This document shows, in pieces, positions 16,071-23,364 of a stretch of 32,603 nucleotides of DNA. The notes beneath the pieces were generated by a model, which saw only the letters and a list, made by a program, of their open reading frames with translations, was not told where the DNA came from and made no database searches. The position numbers and the translations under genes are program-made. The number at the start of each line of letters is the position of its first letter. The stretch's first letter is position 1. This DNA comes from Chloroflexota bacterium (GTDB taxonomy: Bacteria; Chloroflexota; Anaerolineae; Anaerolineales; Anaerolineaceae), in NCBI GenBank assembly GCA_012798515.1, contig JAAZNB010000113.1, forward strand, positions 1-32,603. The letters run 5' to 3'.

Positions 16071-18011
16071 ATGAATATCGAAGACAACAACGGAACTACC
16101 GTATTACGTCGTCCAGGCGACTACATGCCGCCGAAATCCTGGCGGAACTGGTTGATCGGAAGGCCGCTCTCCACGGCCGATGCGCCTCACCAAACCATCG
16201 GGAAAGTCATTGGGCTGGCAGTTTTTGCTTCAGATGCACTCTCTTCGACGGCCTATGCCACCCAGGAAATGTTAGTGATCCTGGCCCTGGCAGGCACAAG
16301 TGCGTTTCATTTCTCCATCCCCATTTCATTTGGAATTGTCATATTATTAGCCATTTTGACACTTTCCTACGAACAGACCATCCACGCCTACCCTAACGGG
16401 GGCGGCGCTTACATCGTGGCCAGGGACAATATTGGCGAGCTGCCGGCCTTGGTCGCCGGGGCGGCTTTGTTGATGGACTACGTCCTGACCGTCTCGGTGT
16501 CGGTGTCTTCAGGTGTGGCTCAGATCATCTCGGCTTACCCGGGTGTTTTTCCCTACCGGGTGGAGATTGCCGTGGTGTGCGTCTTCCTGATCATGTTGGT
16601 CAACCTGCGTGGGGTGCGTGAGTCGGGGATTACCTTTTCTGTCCCCACCTACTTCTTCGTGACCATGATGTTGATCACGGTGATCACCGGGTTCGTGCGC
16701 TACTTCACCGGCACGCTGGGCGCTGTGGTAGATCCGCCCGAAATGGAGATGCTGGGTGCGGCACAGCCAATCACCTTCTTCTTGATCTTGCGGGCTTTTT
16801 CCAACGGCACTTCGGCCGTGACCGGTGTGGAAGCCATTTCCAACGGTATCACGGCGTTCAAAGAACCGCGCAGCAAGAACGCCGGCATGACGCTGATCTG
16901 GATGTCAGTCATCCTGGGAAGTTTCTTGTTGGGCATCACGTTCCTGGCCTACCAGATTCAGGCCATCCCCTCTGAGGCGGAGACGGTGATTTCCCAGCTG
17001 GCGCGTACGGTGTTCGTTGGGCGGGGCGTCTTCTATCTGGCTTCTATCATGGCTACCACGGTCATCCTGATTATGGCGGCCAACACAGCCTTTGCTGATT
17101 TTCCCCGTTTGAGCGCCCTGGTGGCTTCGGACGGGTTCCTGCCGCGCCAGTTCGCTTTCCGTGGCAGCCGCCTGGTGTATTCACGGGGGATCGGAGCGCT
17201 GTCGTTGATCGCCTGTGGTCTGATTATCATCTTCCAGGCCAGTGTGACCAGCCTGATCCCGCTGTACGCTATCGGTGTGTTCCTGTCGTTTACGCTCTCC
17301 CAGGCGGGTATGGCCCACCGCTGGTGGAAATCGGGGCGCCTCAAACCGGGTGAAGAGATCCGCGAGCGCGGCTCTACGTTAAAGTACAACCCCGGCTGGT
17401 CGCACAAGATGATCATCAACGGCTTTGGCGCTTTTACGACCGCCATCGTCATGATGGTGTTCGCCATCACCAAGTTCAAAGACGGCGCCTGGATCGTGAT
17501 CATCCTCACCCCGCTGCTGGTGGGTGGTTTTATGCTCATCAACCGCCATTACGTCCACCTGGCCAAGCGGCTGTCTCTGGAAAAGTTTGGGACCCAGCCT
17601 CGCATCGGCCGCCACCGGGTGATCCTGCCCATCAGTGGGGTACACCAGGGTACGTTAGCTGCCCTGCGTTACGCGCGCATGCTGACGGACGATATTACTG
17701 CCGTGCACGTCTCGATCGATCCGGAGGAGACTCAGCGCCTGCAAAAGAAATGGGAGTCGCGCGGCGAAGGTTACCGCCTGGTAATTCTGGAATCTCCTTA
17801 TCGTTTGTTTATTGAACCGATACTGCGTTACATCGTGGATCTCGACGACCAGCGCCAGCCAAACGAGATCATCACCGTCGTTGTACCACAGTTTGTGCCC
17901 AAGCACTGGATGTCCGGTTTCCTCCACGCACGGACCGCGGACACGCTGCGGCGCGTTCTCCTTTCTCGTGAAGGTATTGTGATCACCGAAGTTCCATACA
18001 TCGTGGAGTGA
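16071..18011 (+). CDS. KimA/YdaO-like APC-superfamily potassium transporter
   Basis: The 646-aa protein resembles KimA-type (KUP-related) potassium importers. It has about 12 hydrophobic helices, starting from the conserved GLAVFASDALSSTAYATQEML. YPNGGGAYIVARDNIG is next, then AFSNGTSAVTGVEAISNGITAFKEP and ANTAFADFPRLSALVASDGFLPRQF. A cytosolic C-terminal domain of about 140 residues (RHRVILPISGVHQGTLAALRYARML onward) has a universal-stress-like look. I use the ATG at 16071, not the track start at 15969, because a near-consensus promoter lies between them; the ribosome site is weak (AAAGAA). Two TrkA-type proteins follow at once, which supports potassium as the substrate. The predicted leader of about 58 nt is too short for a ydaO-type c-di-AMP riboswitch. 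Confidence 0.92.
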   Translation: MNIEDNNGTTVLRRPGDYMPPKSWRNWLIGRPLSTADAPHQTIGKVIGLAVFASDALSSTAYATQEMLVILALAGTSAFHFSIPISFGIVILLAILTLSYEQTIHAYPNGGGAYIVARDNIGELPALVAGAALLMDYVLTVSVSVSSGVAQIISAYPGVFPYRVEIAVVCVFLIMLVNLRGVRESGITFSVPTYFFVTMMLITVITGFVRYFTGTLGAVVDPPEMEMLGAAQPITFFLILRAFSNGTSAVTGVEAISNGITAFKEPRSKNAGMTLIWMSVILGSFLLGITFLAYQIQAIPSEAETVISQLARTVFVGRGVFYLASIMATTVILIMAANTAFADFPRLSALVASDGFLPRQFAFRGSRLVYSRGIGALSLIACGLIIIFQASVTSLIPLYAIGVFLSFTLSQAGMAHRWWKSGRLKPGEEIRERGSTLKYNPGWSHKMIINGFGAFTTAIVMMVFAITKFKDGAWIVIILTPLLVGGFMLINRHYVHLAKRLSLEKFGTQPRIGRHRVILPISGVHQGTLAALRYARMLTDDITAVHVSIDPEETQRLQKKWESRGEGYRLVILESPYRLFIEPILRYIVDLDDQRQPNEIITVVVPQFVPKHWMSGFLHARTADTLRRVLLSREGIVITEVPYIVE

Positions 18012-18022
18012 AAGGGGTCGTT

Positions 18023-18682
18023 ATGAAAGTCGTGATTGTCGGCTGTGGCCGGCTCGGAGCCGAACTCGCTTATCGCCTGTTCCTCCAGGGGAATGAAGTA
18101 TCCATTATAGACAGCGTCTCGTCGGCATTCCAGAGCCTGCCCCCGGATTTCAATGGATTAATGGTTGAAGGAGATGTTCTCAACCGCGATATTTTAGCCC
18201 GTGCCGGGATCCAGGATGCAGACGCGGTGGCGCTGGTGACCAGTTCGGACGTGCTCAACCTGTGCGCCGGTCACGTGGTCACGGAGATCTATCACGTTCC
18301 GAACGTCGTGGCCCGGAATTACGACCCGCATTACCGCCAGTTGTTCGAAATCTTTTGCATGCAGGTGGTCAGTTCCACCAGTTGGGGCGCCCAGCGGGTG
18401 GAGGAAATGATCTACCATTCCGAGGTGCGCACCGTTTTCTCGGCGGGCAACGGAGAGATCGAAATCTACGAGGTCCACGTCCCGCAGTGTTGGGAAGGAA
18501 GACAACTCTCGGAACTGCTGGCGCCCGAAGGCTGCCGGCCGGTAGCCTTGACCCGCGCCGGGCGGGCTTCCATGCCCTCCATGGAGACCATGTTGGAGGG
18601 CGGCGACGTCGTCCTGGTCAGCGCCACGTCGGATGCCATCGAGAACATGCGTAAACGCGGTTGCTTTGAGGAAGGAGCATAA
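18023..18682 (+). CDS. TrkA/RCK-type NAD-binding potassium regulator, copy 1
   Basis: The 219-aa product has an N-terminal TrkA-N Rossmann domain, VVIVGCGRLGAELAYRLFLQG with GxGxxG, and an acidic residue at IIDSVSS for the ribose. It continues with VEGDVLNRDILARAGIQDADAVALVTSSDVLN. From about residue 140 a TrkA-C-like domain follows (EIEIYEVHVPQCWEGRQLSELL). Such proteins bind NAD(H) or nucleotides and gate potassium channels or transporters from the cytoplasm. The start at ATG 18023 has AAAGGGG upstream; a GTG at 18008 overlapping the transporter stop is less likely. It is directly followed by its paralogue and sits 11 nt after the transporter. Confidence 0.92.
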   Translation: MKVVIVGCGRLGAELAYRLFLQGNEVSIIDSVSSAFQSLPPDFNGLMVEGDVLNRDILARAGIQDADAVALVTSSDVLNLCAGHVVTEIYHVPNVVARNYDPHYRQLFEIFCMQVVSSTSWGAQRVEEMIYHSEVRTVFSAGNGEIEIYEVHVPQCWEGRQLSELLAPEGCRPVALTRAGRASMPSMETMLEGGDVVLVSATSDAIENMRKRGCFEEGA

Positions 18683-19384
18683 ATGAACGTTATTATCGCA
18701 GGTGGTGGGCGCACCGGGGCGCAGCTGGCGCGCTTCTTACTCAAGCAAAATCACAACGTCAAGATCATCGACAACCGGCGGGACGTGCTGGCGCGCATTC
18801 ACCGTGACCTGCCCACCGAGGTCGTCGTCGAAGGCAGCCCGGTGGACCTGGCCGTGTTGAACCAGGCGGGCATCCAGGATGCAGACATTCTGACCGCCTG
18901 CACCACCACCGACGAGATGAACCTGGTGATCTGCTACCTGGCGCATAAGGAATACAACGTGCGGCGCACCATTGCCCGGGTGAACAACCCGCGCAACGCC
19001 TGGCTGTTCGATAAAACCTTCTCAGTCGACGTGGTCGTCAACCAGTCTGCCATCATGGCCAAGCTCATCGAGGAAGAAATGTCCATGGGCGATATGATGA
19101 CCTTGCTGAAGCTGCGCCGCGGGCATTATTCCCTGGTGGAAGAAAAGATCCAGGACGACTCTCGCGGCATCGGGGTGGCCATCAAAGACCTCAATCTCGA
19201 TCACGTCGTCATCGCGGCCATCATCCGCCAGGGGGAAGTGATTGTGCCGCGCGGTATCACTACCTTCGAATCCGGCGACGAAGTGCTGGCCGTGACCAAT
19301 GCCGAGGGCGCCCAACGGCTGGCCGAGATCCTGGCCCGCCCGGGGCAAAAAGTTAATTACGCAGACCCGGGAGACGAGAGTTAA
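18683..19384 (+). CDS. TrkA/RCK-type NAD-binding potassium regulator, copy 2
   Basis: The 233-aa product has VIIAGGGRTGAQLARFLLKQNHNVKIIDNRRD, the TrkA-N dinucleotide fold with an intact GxGxxG. It then has VVEGSPVDLAVLNQAGIQDADILTACTTTDEMN and INQSAIMAKLIEEEM-like helical sequence. From about residue 145 a TrkA-C domain follows (SLVEEKIQDDSRGIGVAIKDLNL, GDEVLAVTNAEGAQRLAEIL). The two copies share layout and phrases such as AGIQDAD but are clearly diverged. This suggests two distinct subunits that may form a hetero-oligomeric ring on the transporter. The ATG abuts the previous stop codon, with GAAGGAG upstream, so the two are translationally coupled. A GC-rich hairpin follows the gene. Confidence 0.93.
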   Translation: MNVIIAGGGRTGAQLARFLLKQNHNVKIIDNRRDVLARIHRDLPTEVVVEGSPVDLAVLNQAGIQDADILTACTTTDEMNLVICYLAHKEYNVRRTIARVNNPRNAWLFDKTFSVDVVVNQSAIMAKLIEEEMSMGDMMTLLKLRRGHYSLVEEKIQDDSRGIGVAIKDLNLDHVVIAAIIRQGEVIVPRGITTFESGDEVLAVTNAEGAQRLAEILARPGQKVNYADPGDES

Positions 19385-19422
19385 GCGACCGCCGGACTGG
19401 TCCTGTACGGGGCTTTTCTGAA

Positions 19423-19442
19423 CCCGGCGTCTCTACGCCGGG
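19423..19442 (+). terminator. Hairpin after the potassium-transport operon, possible terminator
   Basis: CCCGGCGT and ACGCCGGG form a perfect 8-bp stem with a CTCT loop, about 40 nt after the stop codon. It lacks a proper T-run (TATATGTT follows), so termination may be weak or factor-assisted. Confidence 0.45.
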
Positions 19443-19501
19443 TATATGTTGCCCGCCGGGCTCGTTAAGCAGAGAAATCTGCGTCATTTCCCCGGAATTA
19501 A

Positions 19502-19530
19502 TTGACCTTACCGGAGCCTTGATGTATAAT
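19502..19530 (+). promoter_or_regulatory. Near-consensus promoter of the rpmH cluster
   Basis: TTGACC (19502-19507) and a perfect TATAAT (19525-19530) are 17 bp apart. Transcription should start near 19537, about 50 nt before rpmH. A strong promoter fits a ribosomal protein gene. Confidence 0.87.
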
Positions 19531-19588
19531 ATTCGACTGTTGAATTGGGTTGAAATAATTTGCTTTTTGATGTAGGAAAGGGATTAGC

Positions 19589-19759
19589 ATGACGAAGAGG
19601 ACTTACCAGCCTAAGATTCACCATCGTATCCGTGTACACGGCTTCCGCAGCCGGATGGCAACCTCGGATGGTCAGGACGTGATCAAACGACGTCGTTTGA
19701 AAGGCCGCCATAAATTGACCGTGAGCATGAACAACCATGTAAAGCGGATTCGATGGTAG
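19589..19759 (+). CDS. rpmH: Ribosomal protein bL34
   Basis: This gene is absent from the ORF track because it is only 56 codons. Translation from the ATG at 19589 gives [20 protein letters not shown], then [25 protein letters not shown]. These are the typical L34 features: basic, an KRTYQP opening, HGFRxRM and a closing GR-K-L. It carries about ten extra residues at the C-terminus (ending HVKRIRW) compared with the common 44-47 aa length. L34 is a small protein of the large ribosomal subunit. AGGAAAGGG lies upstream of the ATG, and the gene sits behind a near-consensus promoter and ahead of rnpA, as in most bacteria. Confidence 0.96.
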   Translation: MTKRTYQPKIHHRIRVHGFRSRMATSDGQDVIKRRRLKGRHKLTVSMNNHVKRIRW

Positions 19760-19794
19760 TAGCACAGTGGTTCGGGTCAGTCGTGCAATCGACG

Positions 19795-19836
19795 TTCCAG
19801 CCTGCGCCTGTCCTGGCGCTCGCCAGGGAACTGGAA
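19795..19836 (+). repeat. Nested hairpin between rpmH and rnpA
   Basis: TTCCAG (19795-19800) pairs with CTGGAA (19831-19836), enclosing CCTGGC (19812-19817) with GCCAGG (19822-19827) around a 4-nt loop. It lies in the 94-nt gap, just ahead of the rnpA ribosome site, with no T-run. It could adjust rnpA expression relative to rpmH. Confidence 0.5.
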
Positions 19837-19853
19837 GGAAAGCAGGTTGATGG

Positions 19854-20201
19854 GTGAAGCGACGATTTCGCCTGACCCGATCCTCTGATTTTGTGCGGGT
19901 ACGGCGTACTGGTAAATCCTATGCCGACCCGCTTGTTGTATTAATAACGGTTCCAAGCGCAGACTCATCTATCCATGTTGGCATCACTGCTGGGCGTTCC
20001 GTCGGGAACGCTGTCCAGCGGAACCGGGCAAAAAGACAGCTTCGCTCCTGCATGGATCAGTTGCTTCCTTTTTTATTACCGGAACATGATATTGTGTTGA
20101 TTGCCAGAAAGCCAATATTGCAGGCTGATTTTTCGCAGATTTGTATGGCAGTGCAACATCTACTGGCCCGTGCAGGAGTTGGCGAGAAATCGAATGCATG
20201 A
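19854..20201 (+). CDS. rnpA: Ribonuclease P protein component
   Basis: The 115-aa basic protein assists the RNase P RNA in removing 5' leaders from tRNA precursors. It has the family opening [22 protein letters not shown], a central beta-sheet ([25 protein letters not shown]) and the diagnostic RNR motif in [23 protein letters not shown] follows. The length is normal. The start is a GTG at 19854, with AGGAAAGCAGG upstream. The stop overlaps the yidD start codon by 8 nt (ATGCATGA), indicating translational coupling. Confidence 0.96.
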   Translation: MKRRFRLTRSSDFVRVRRTGKSYADPLVVLITVPSADSSIHVGITAGRSVGNAVQRNRAKRQLRSCMDQLLPFLLPEHDIVLIARKPILQADFSQICMAVQHLLARAGVGEKSNA

Positions 20202-20487
20202 AGAGAGCGAATATCGTCACGAATATGCCAGTGAGCCGCGGCTGCGCGATCTTCCATTGACGCTGATTACATTCCCCCGGTGGCTTTTACTGGTTTTGAT
20301 ACGGGCATATCAAAAAGTAGTGTCACCTGCGCTGCCTCCCAATACGTGCCGGTTTTACCCATCCTGTTCGCACTACGGGTATCAAGCGATTTATAAATAT
20401 GGTGTGTTGAAGGGGGGAGTGATGGCAGCCTGGCGGGTGTTGCGGTGTAACCCGTTTAATCCCGGTGGATACGACCCTGTTCCGTAA
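20194..20487 (+). CDS. yidD: Membrane protein insertion efficiency factor YidD
   Basis: The 97-aa product has the YidD core: [67 protein letters not shown]. This includes the conserved cysteines and the [13 protein letters not shown] ending. YidD is a small membrane-associated protein that helps YidC and the Sec system insert membrane proteins. The track ORF starts at 20101 inside rnpA. I use the ATG at 20194, which overlaps the rnpA stop and leaves a sensible 25-residue polar lead. It is next to rnpA, as usual, but separated from yidC by a beta-propeller lipoprotein gene. Confidence 0.95.
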   Translation: MHEESEYRHEYASEPRLRDLPLTLITFPRWLLLVLIRAYQKVVSPALPPNTCRFYPSCSHYGYQAIYKYGVLKGGVMAAWRVLRCNPFNPGGYDPVP

Positions 20488-20553
20488 GCTTTTAACTTAA
20501 GGTAAAATCCATCCATCTTGTGCACGATCTTCAACTTGGACGATACATAGCGA

Positions 20554-21612
20554 ATGAAACGAAAACTACCAATTTACGTAACCCTTTTTGTTCTTGCAGG
20601 AATACTTTTGAGCGCATGCGGTGGAACTCCCGCCGCGACGAGCTGGGTGGGGGCATCGGCCGGCGAAGATACCGTCTACGTGGCGTATACCAACCGTGTG
20701 ACCGCCGTACGGGTCAACGATGGTAGTATGGCCTGGCAATACCCGGCGGAGTCCAGCGGACAGCGGGTATTCTACGCCTCACCTGAACCTACCGATGGAC
20801 AGGTGGTCGTGGGCGATTACAGCTTCAAGCTGGTCGGATTAGACGCCGCCAATGGGTCAGAGAAGTGGTCTTTCGACCGCTCCAAAGGTCGTTACGTGGG
20901 CGGTTTTCTGGCCGTAGATGGCACCATCCTGGCTCCTTCAGCTGACCATACCCTGTATGCCCTGAACGATCAGGGCGAATTCCTGTGGGAATTCACCACG
21001 GGTAATGCCCTCTGGGCGCGGCCGGCCAGCGATGGGGAACTGGTATTCCAGCCCTCGATGGATCACAATTTGTACGCCTTGCAGCTCACGGATGGTACCC
21101 AGGCGTGGAAAACCGACCTGGGCGGCGCAGCGGTCTATAGCCCGATCCTGAGCGAAGACGGCGTGCTCTACCTGGGCACCATGGCCAACGAGGTCCTGGC
21201 AATCCAGGCCTCAGATGGCAGCGTCTTGTGGCGCTTTGAGGCGGGGGGGGCCATCTGGACCCGGCCGGTGCTGCACGAGGGCAGCCTGTATTTCGGTGAC
21301 ATCCAGGGCAATATCTACTCGGTCGATCCACAGAGCGGCGATACCAACTGGCGAGTCGAGACGGGCGATACCGTGGTCGGTTCGCCGGGTATCTTACCTG
21401 ATGGGCTGGTGTTCGTTTCGGAAAAGGGCAACGTTCTGGAGATCGGCTTCGACGGCCAGCGGCTTTGGACACAAACGATTAGTGGTAAACTTTATACAAG
21501 CCCGCAGGTGTTTGAAGATCGCATTGTCGTTCCTGTGACACAGGGCGAGCAACTTCTGGTTGCTTTTGACTTCAAGGGGAATGTCATCTGGAACTTTGCA
21601 CCGCCTAAATAA
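20554..21612 (+). CDS. PQQ-repeat beta-propeller lipoprotein (BamB-like)
   Basis: The 352-aa product has a lipoprotein signal: KRKLP, a hydrophobic stretch and the lipobox LLSAC-GG. The mature part is a series of PQQ-like blades in which a D.G...W motif recurs: NDGSMAWQYP, NGSEKWSFD, DGTQAWKTDL, DGSVLWRFEAG, SGDTNWRVETG and FKGNVIWNFAPPK. Seven or eight blades would close a propeller, as in BamB. BamB serves outer-membrane assembly in diderms. In a monoderm lineage the role is unknown, but a scaffold at the outer face of the membrane near the YidC machinery is a reasonable inference. The ATG has no clear ribosome site. It lies 66 nt after yidD and 18 nt before yidC. Confidence 0.88.
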   Translation: MKRKLPIYVTLFVLAGILLSACGGTPAATSWVGASAGEDTVYVAYTNRVTAVRVNDGSMAWQYPAESSGQRVFYASPEPTDGQVVVGDYSFKLVGLDAANGSEKWSFDRSKGRYVGGFLAVDGTILAPSADHTLYALNDQGEFLWEFTTGNALWARPASDGELVFQPSMDHNLYALQLTDGTQAWKTDLGGAAVYSPILSEDGVLYLGTMANEVLAIQASDGSVLWRFEAGGAIWTRPVLHEGSLYFGDIQGNIYSVDPQSGDTNWRVETGDTVVGSPGILPDGLVFVSEKGNVLEIGFDGQRLWTQTISGKLYTSPQVFEDRIVVPVTQGEQLLVAFDFKGNVIWNFAPPK

Positions 21613-21630
21613 GGAAAGCAGGATAATCTC

Positions 21631-22410
21631 ATGTGGGATGCATTCATCGGCATATTTATTAACGTTCTATTGTTTATTTACCAGTTGATCGGTAACTTTG
21701 GGGTTGCAATCATCCTGTTTACGATCTTGATCCGCCTGCTGACGCACCCGCTGACGGTGCAGCAGTTGAAGGGCACCCAGGCGATGCAGGATTTGCAGAA
21801 AGACAAACGCTGGATCGACATCCAGAATAAATACAAAAACGACAAAGAGAAGCTCCAGCAAGAGCAGCTCAAACTCTACCAGGAGTTGGGCGTCAATCCC
21901 TTTTCTTCCTGTCTGCCTACTTTGATCCAGTTTCCAATCATCATCGGCCTGTACCAGGCCGTGATCCGGGCGATGGCAAGCACGCCTATTGAATTGTTGA
22001 ACCTGACGCGCATGATCTACCCGTCTTTCGTGCAGGTCTCTTCTTTGATTCCATTGAGAAGTCAATTCTTGTGGATGGACCTTGGCCAGCCTGAGCGCTT
22101 GATGATCCCGGGTATCTCCTTTGGAATTCCCATCCTGGCGATCGTCGTGACCGCGACGACTTACATCCAATCCAAGCTCATGCAGCCGCCCAGCACGGGG
22201 GGGAGTGGTGGTGCCGGGGACCAGACAGCCATGATGTCAAACATGATGACGCTGTACATGCCTTTCTTGATGGGCTATCTGGCCCTCACCCTGGCTTCTG
22301 GTCTCTCCCTCTACTTTCTAACATCGAACTTGATCGGTATCATACAATATTCCGTACTGGGTAAAGTAAACTGGTCAAACCTGATACCTGGCCGCAAGCC
22401 AGCGAAATAA
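21631..22410 (+). CDS. yidC: Membrane protein insertase YidC/Oxa1 family
   Basis: The 259-aa product inserts and folds membrane proteins with or without Sec. It has five likely helices. The first hydrophobic segments include FGVAIILFTILIRLLTHPLTVQQLKGTQAMQ, with the conserved arginine of the hydrophilic groove (R35). A charged cytoplasmic coiled hairpin follows (QNKYKNDKEKLQQEQLKLYQELGVNPFSSCLPTLIQFPIIIGLYQ). The C-terminal helices (MTLYMPFLMGYLALTLASGLSLYFLTSN) complete the core. There is no large periplasmic domain and no cleavable lipoprotein signal, matching the short Gram-positive-like form. AGGA precedes the ATG. It is followed by jag after 31 nt. Confidence 0.95.
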   Translation: MWDAFIGIFINVLLFIYQLIGNFGVAIILFTILIRLLTHPLTVQQLKGTQAMQDLQKDKRWIDIQNKYKNDKEKLQQEQLKLYQELGVNPFSSCLPTLIQFPIIIGLYQAVIRAMASTPIELLNLTRMIYPSFVQVSSLIPLRSQFLWMDLGQPERLMIPGISFGIPILAIVVTATTYIQSKLMQPPSTGGSGGAGDQTAMMSNMMTLYMPFLMGYLALTLASGLSLYFLTSNLIGIIQYSVLGKVNWSNLIPGRKPAK

Positions 22411-22441
22411 GCGATGATTTTAGACGAGTGATGAGGCAAAA

Positions 22442-23218
22442 ATGAGTTATGAGAAGACGACACTAGAAATAATTGCACCCACAGTTGATGAAGCGATCGA
22501 AAGAGGTTTGGACCAATTAGGACTGCCGCGGGAATCGGTAAATATCGAGATTCTAGATGCCGGCAGCCGGGGTATCTTCGGGCTGGGAGGCCGCCAGGCG
22601 CGCATTCGCCTGTCCTTACAGATCGACGAAACCCCGGCCGCAGTGGTTGAAAAGGCCGTTGCTGTTGAAACCGCCGTGCAGGACAATAAACCCAAACCGG
22701 TCAGCGTCGTGGTCCCGGTGGTTACCGAGATCGAGGAAGATCTGGATGACGACACTTTGCAAGTGGCCCGCACCGTGGTGTGTGAGCTGCTCGAACGGAT
22801 GAAAGTGCGCGCCCAGGTCAAGGCAGGTTACTCCGATCCTCAAGAGCCTAACGGGCAGCCGGTGGTCAACGTCGAAATTCAGGGCGACGACCTCAGCATC
22901 TTGATCGGCCGCCGCTCCGAGACGCTCAACGCTTTGCAGTACATCACCAACCTGATCGTGGGCAAAGAACTTGGCCACTGGGTGCCCCTGACGATCGACG
23001 TTCAGGGCTATCGTAACCGGCGCGAGCGCCAGCTGCGCCTGCTGGCCCGCCGTATGGCGGATCAGGCTGTCCACACCGGACGGCGGCAGGTGCTGGAGCC
23101 GATGCCGGCCAACGAACGGCGGGTGATCCACCTGGAACTGCGGGATCATCCCAACGTGATTACTGAGAGCATCGGCGACGAGCCGACCCGTAAGGTGACC
23201 ATCTACGTCAAGAAGTAA
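22442..23218 (+). CDS. jag: Jag/KhpB RNA-binding protein (Jag-N, KH, R3H)
   Basis: The 258-aa cytoplasmic RNA-binding protein is usually encoded beside yidC. The N-terminal Jag domain has TLEIIAPTVDEAIERGLDQLGLPRESVNIEILDAGSRGIFGLGGRQARI. A linker is followed by a KH domain, with ISILIGRRSETLNALQY-like sequence from the ORF (DDLSILIGRRSETLNALQYITNLI). The R3H domain has YRNRRERQLRLLARRMADQAVHTGRRQVLEPMPANERRVIHLELRDHPNV. KhpB-type proteins bind small RNAs and mRNAs and influence cell division and envelope growth in Gram-positive bacteria. The ATG is preceded by GATGAGG. It is the last gene of the cluster, and three small hairpins follow it. Confidence 0.95.
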   Translation: MSYEKTTLEIIAPTVDEAIERGLDQLGLPRESVNIEILDAGSRGIFGLGGRQARIRLSLQIDETPAAVVEKAVAVETAVQDNKPKPVSVVVPVVTEIEEDLDDDTLQVARTVVCELLERMKVRAQVKAGYSDPQEPNGQPVVNVEIQGDDLSILIGRRSETLNALQYITNLIVGKELGHWVPLTIDVQGYRNRRERQLRLLARRMADQAVHTGRRQVLEPMPANERRVIHLELRDHPNVITESIGDEPTRKVTIYVKK

Positions 23219-23240
23219 TCGAGCAACAACGTACTGTATC

Positions 23241-23328
23241 AGGCGTTCCATCGGGATTTATTCTGCTGGAGCGCCTTACTGTTCCTGGCGGGTGAAGGAT
23301 TACACCCGGGGAAGCGCCTGAATAGGCG
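23241..23328 (+). repeat. Three consecutive hairpins between jag and the phosphorylase gene
   Basis: Hairpin 1: AGGCGTTCCA (23241-23250) with TGGAGCGCCT (23267-23276), including one G-U pair. Hairpin 2: CGGGTG (23289-23294) with CACCCG (23303-23308). Hairpin 3: CGCCT (23315-23319) with AGGCG (23324-23328). None is followed by a T-run. They fill most of the 146-nt gap and could end or process the jag transcript. Confidence 0.5.
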
Positions 23329-23364
23329 GCGCTCTGAGTTCGAATCTGGGGAGTGAGGTGATCG

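Noticed and set aside
23330-23356. tRNA-like GAGTTCGAATCTGGGG (T-arm resemblance)
   Set aside because: The T stem has a G-G mismatch, and no D-arm, anticodon arm or acceptor stem can be built from the sequence around it.
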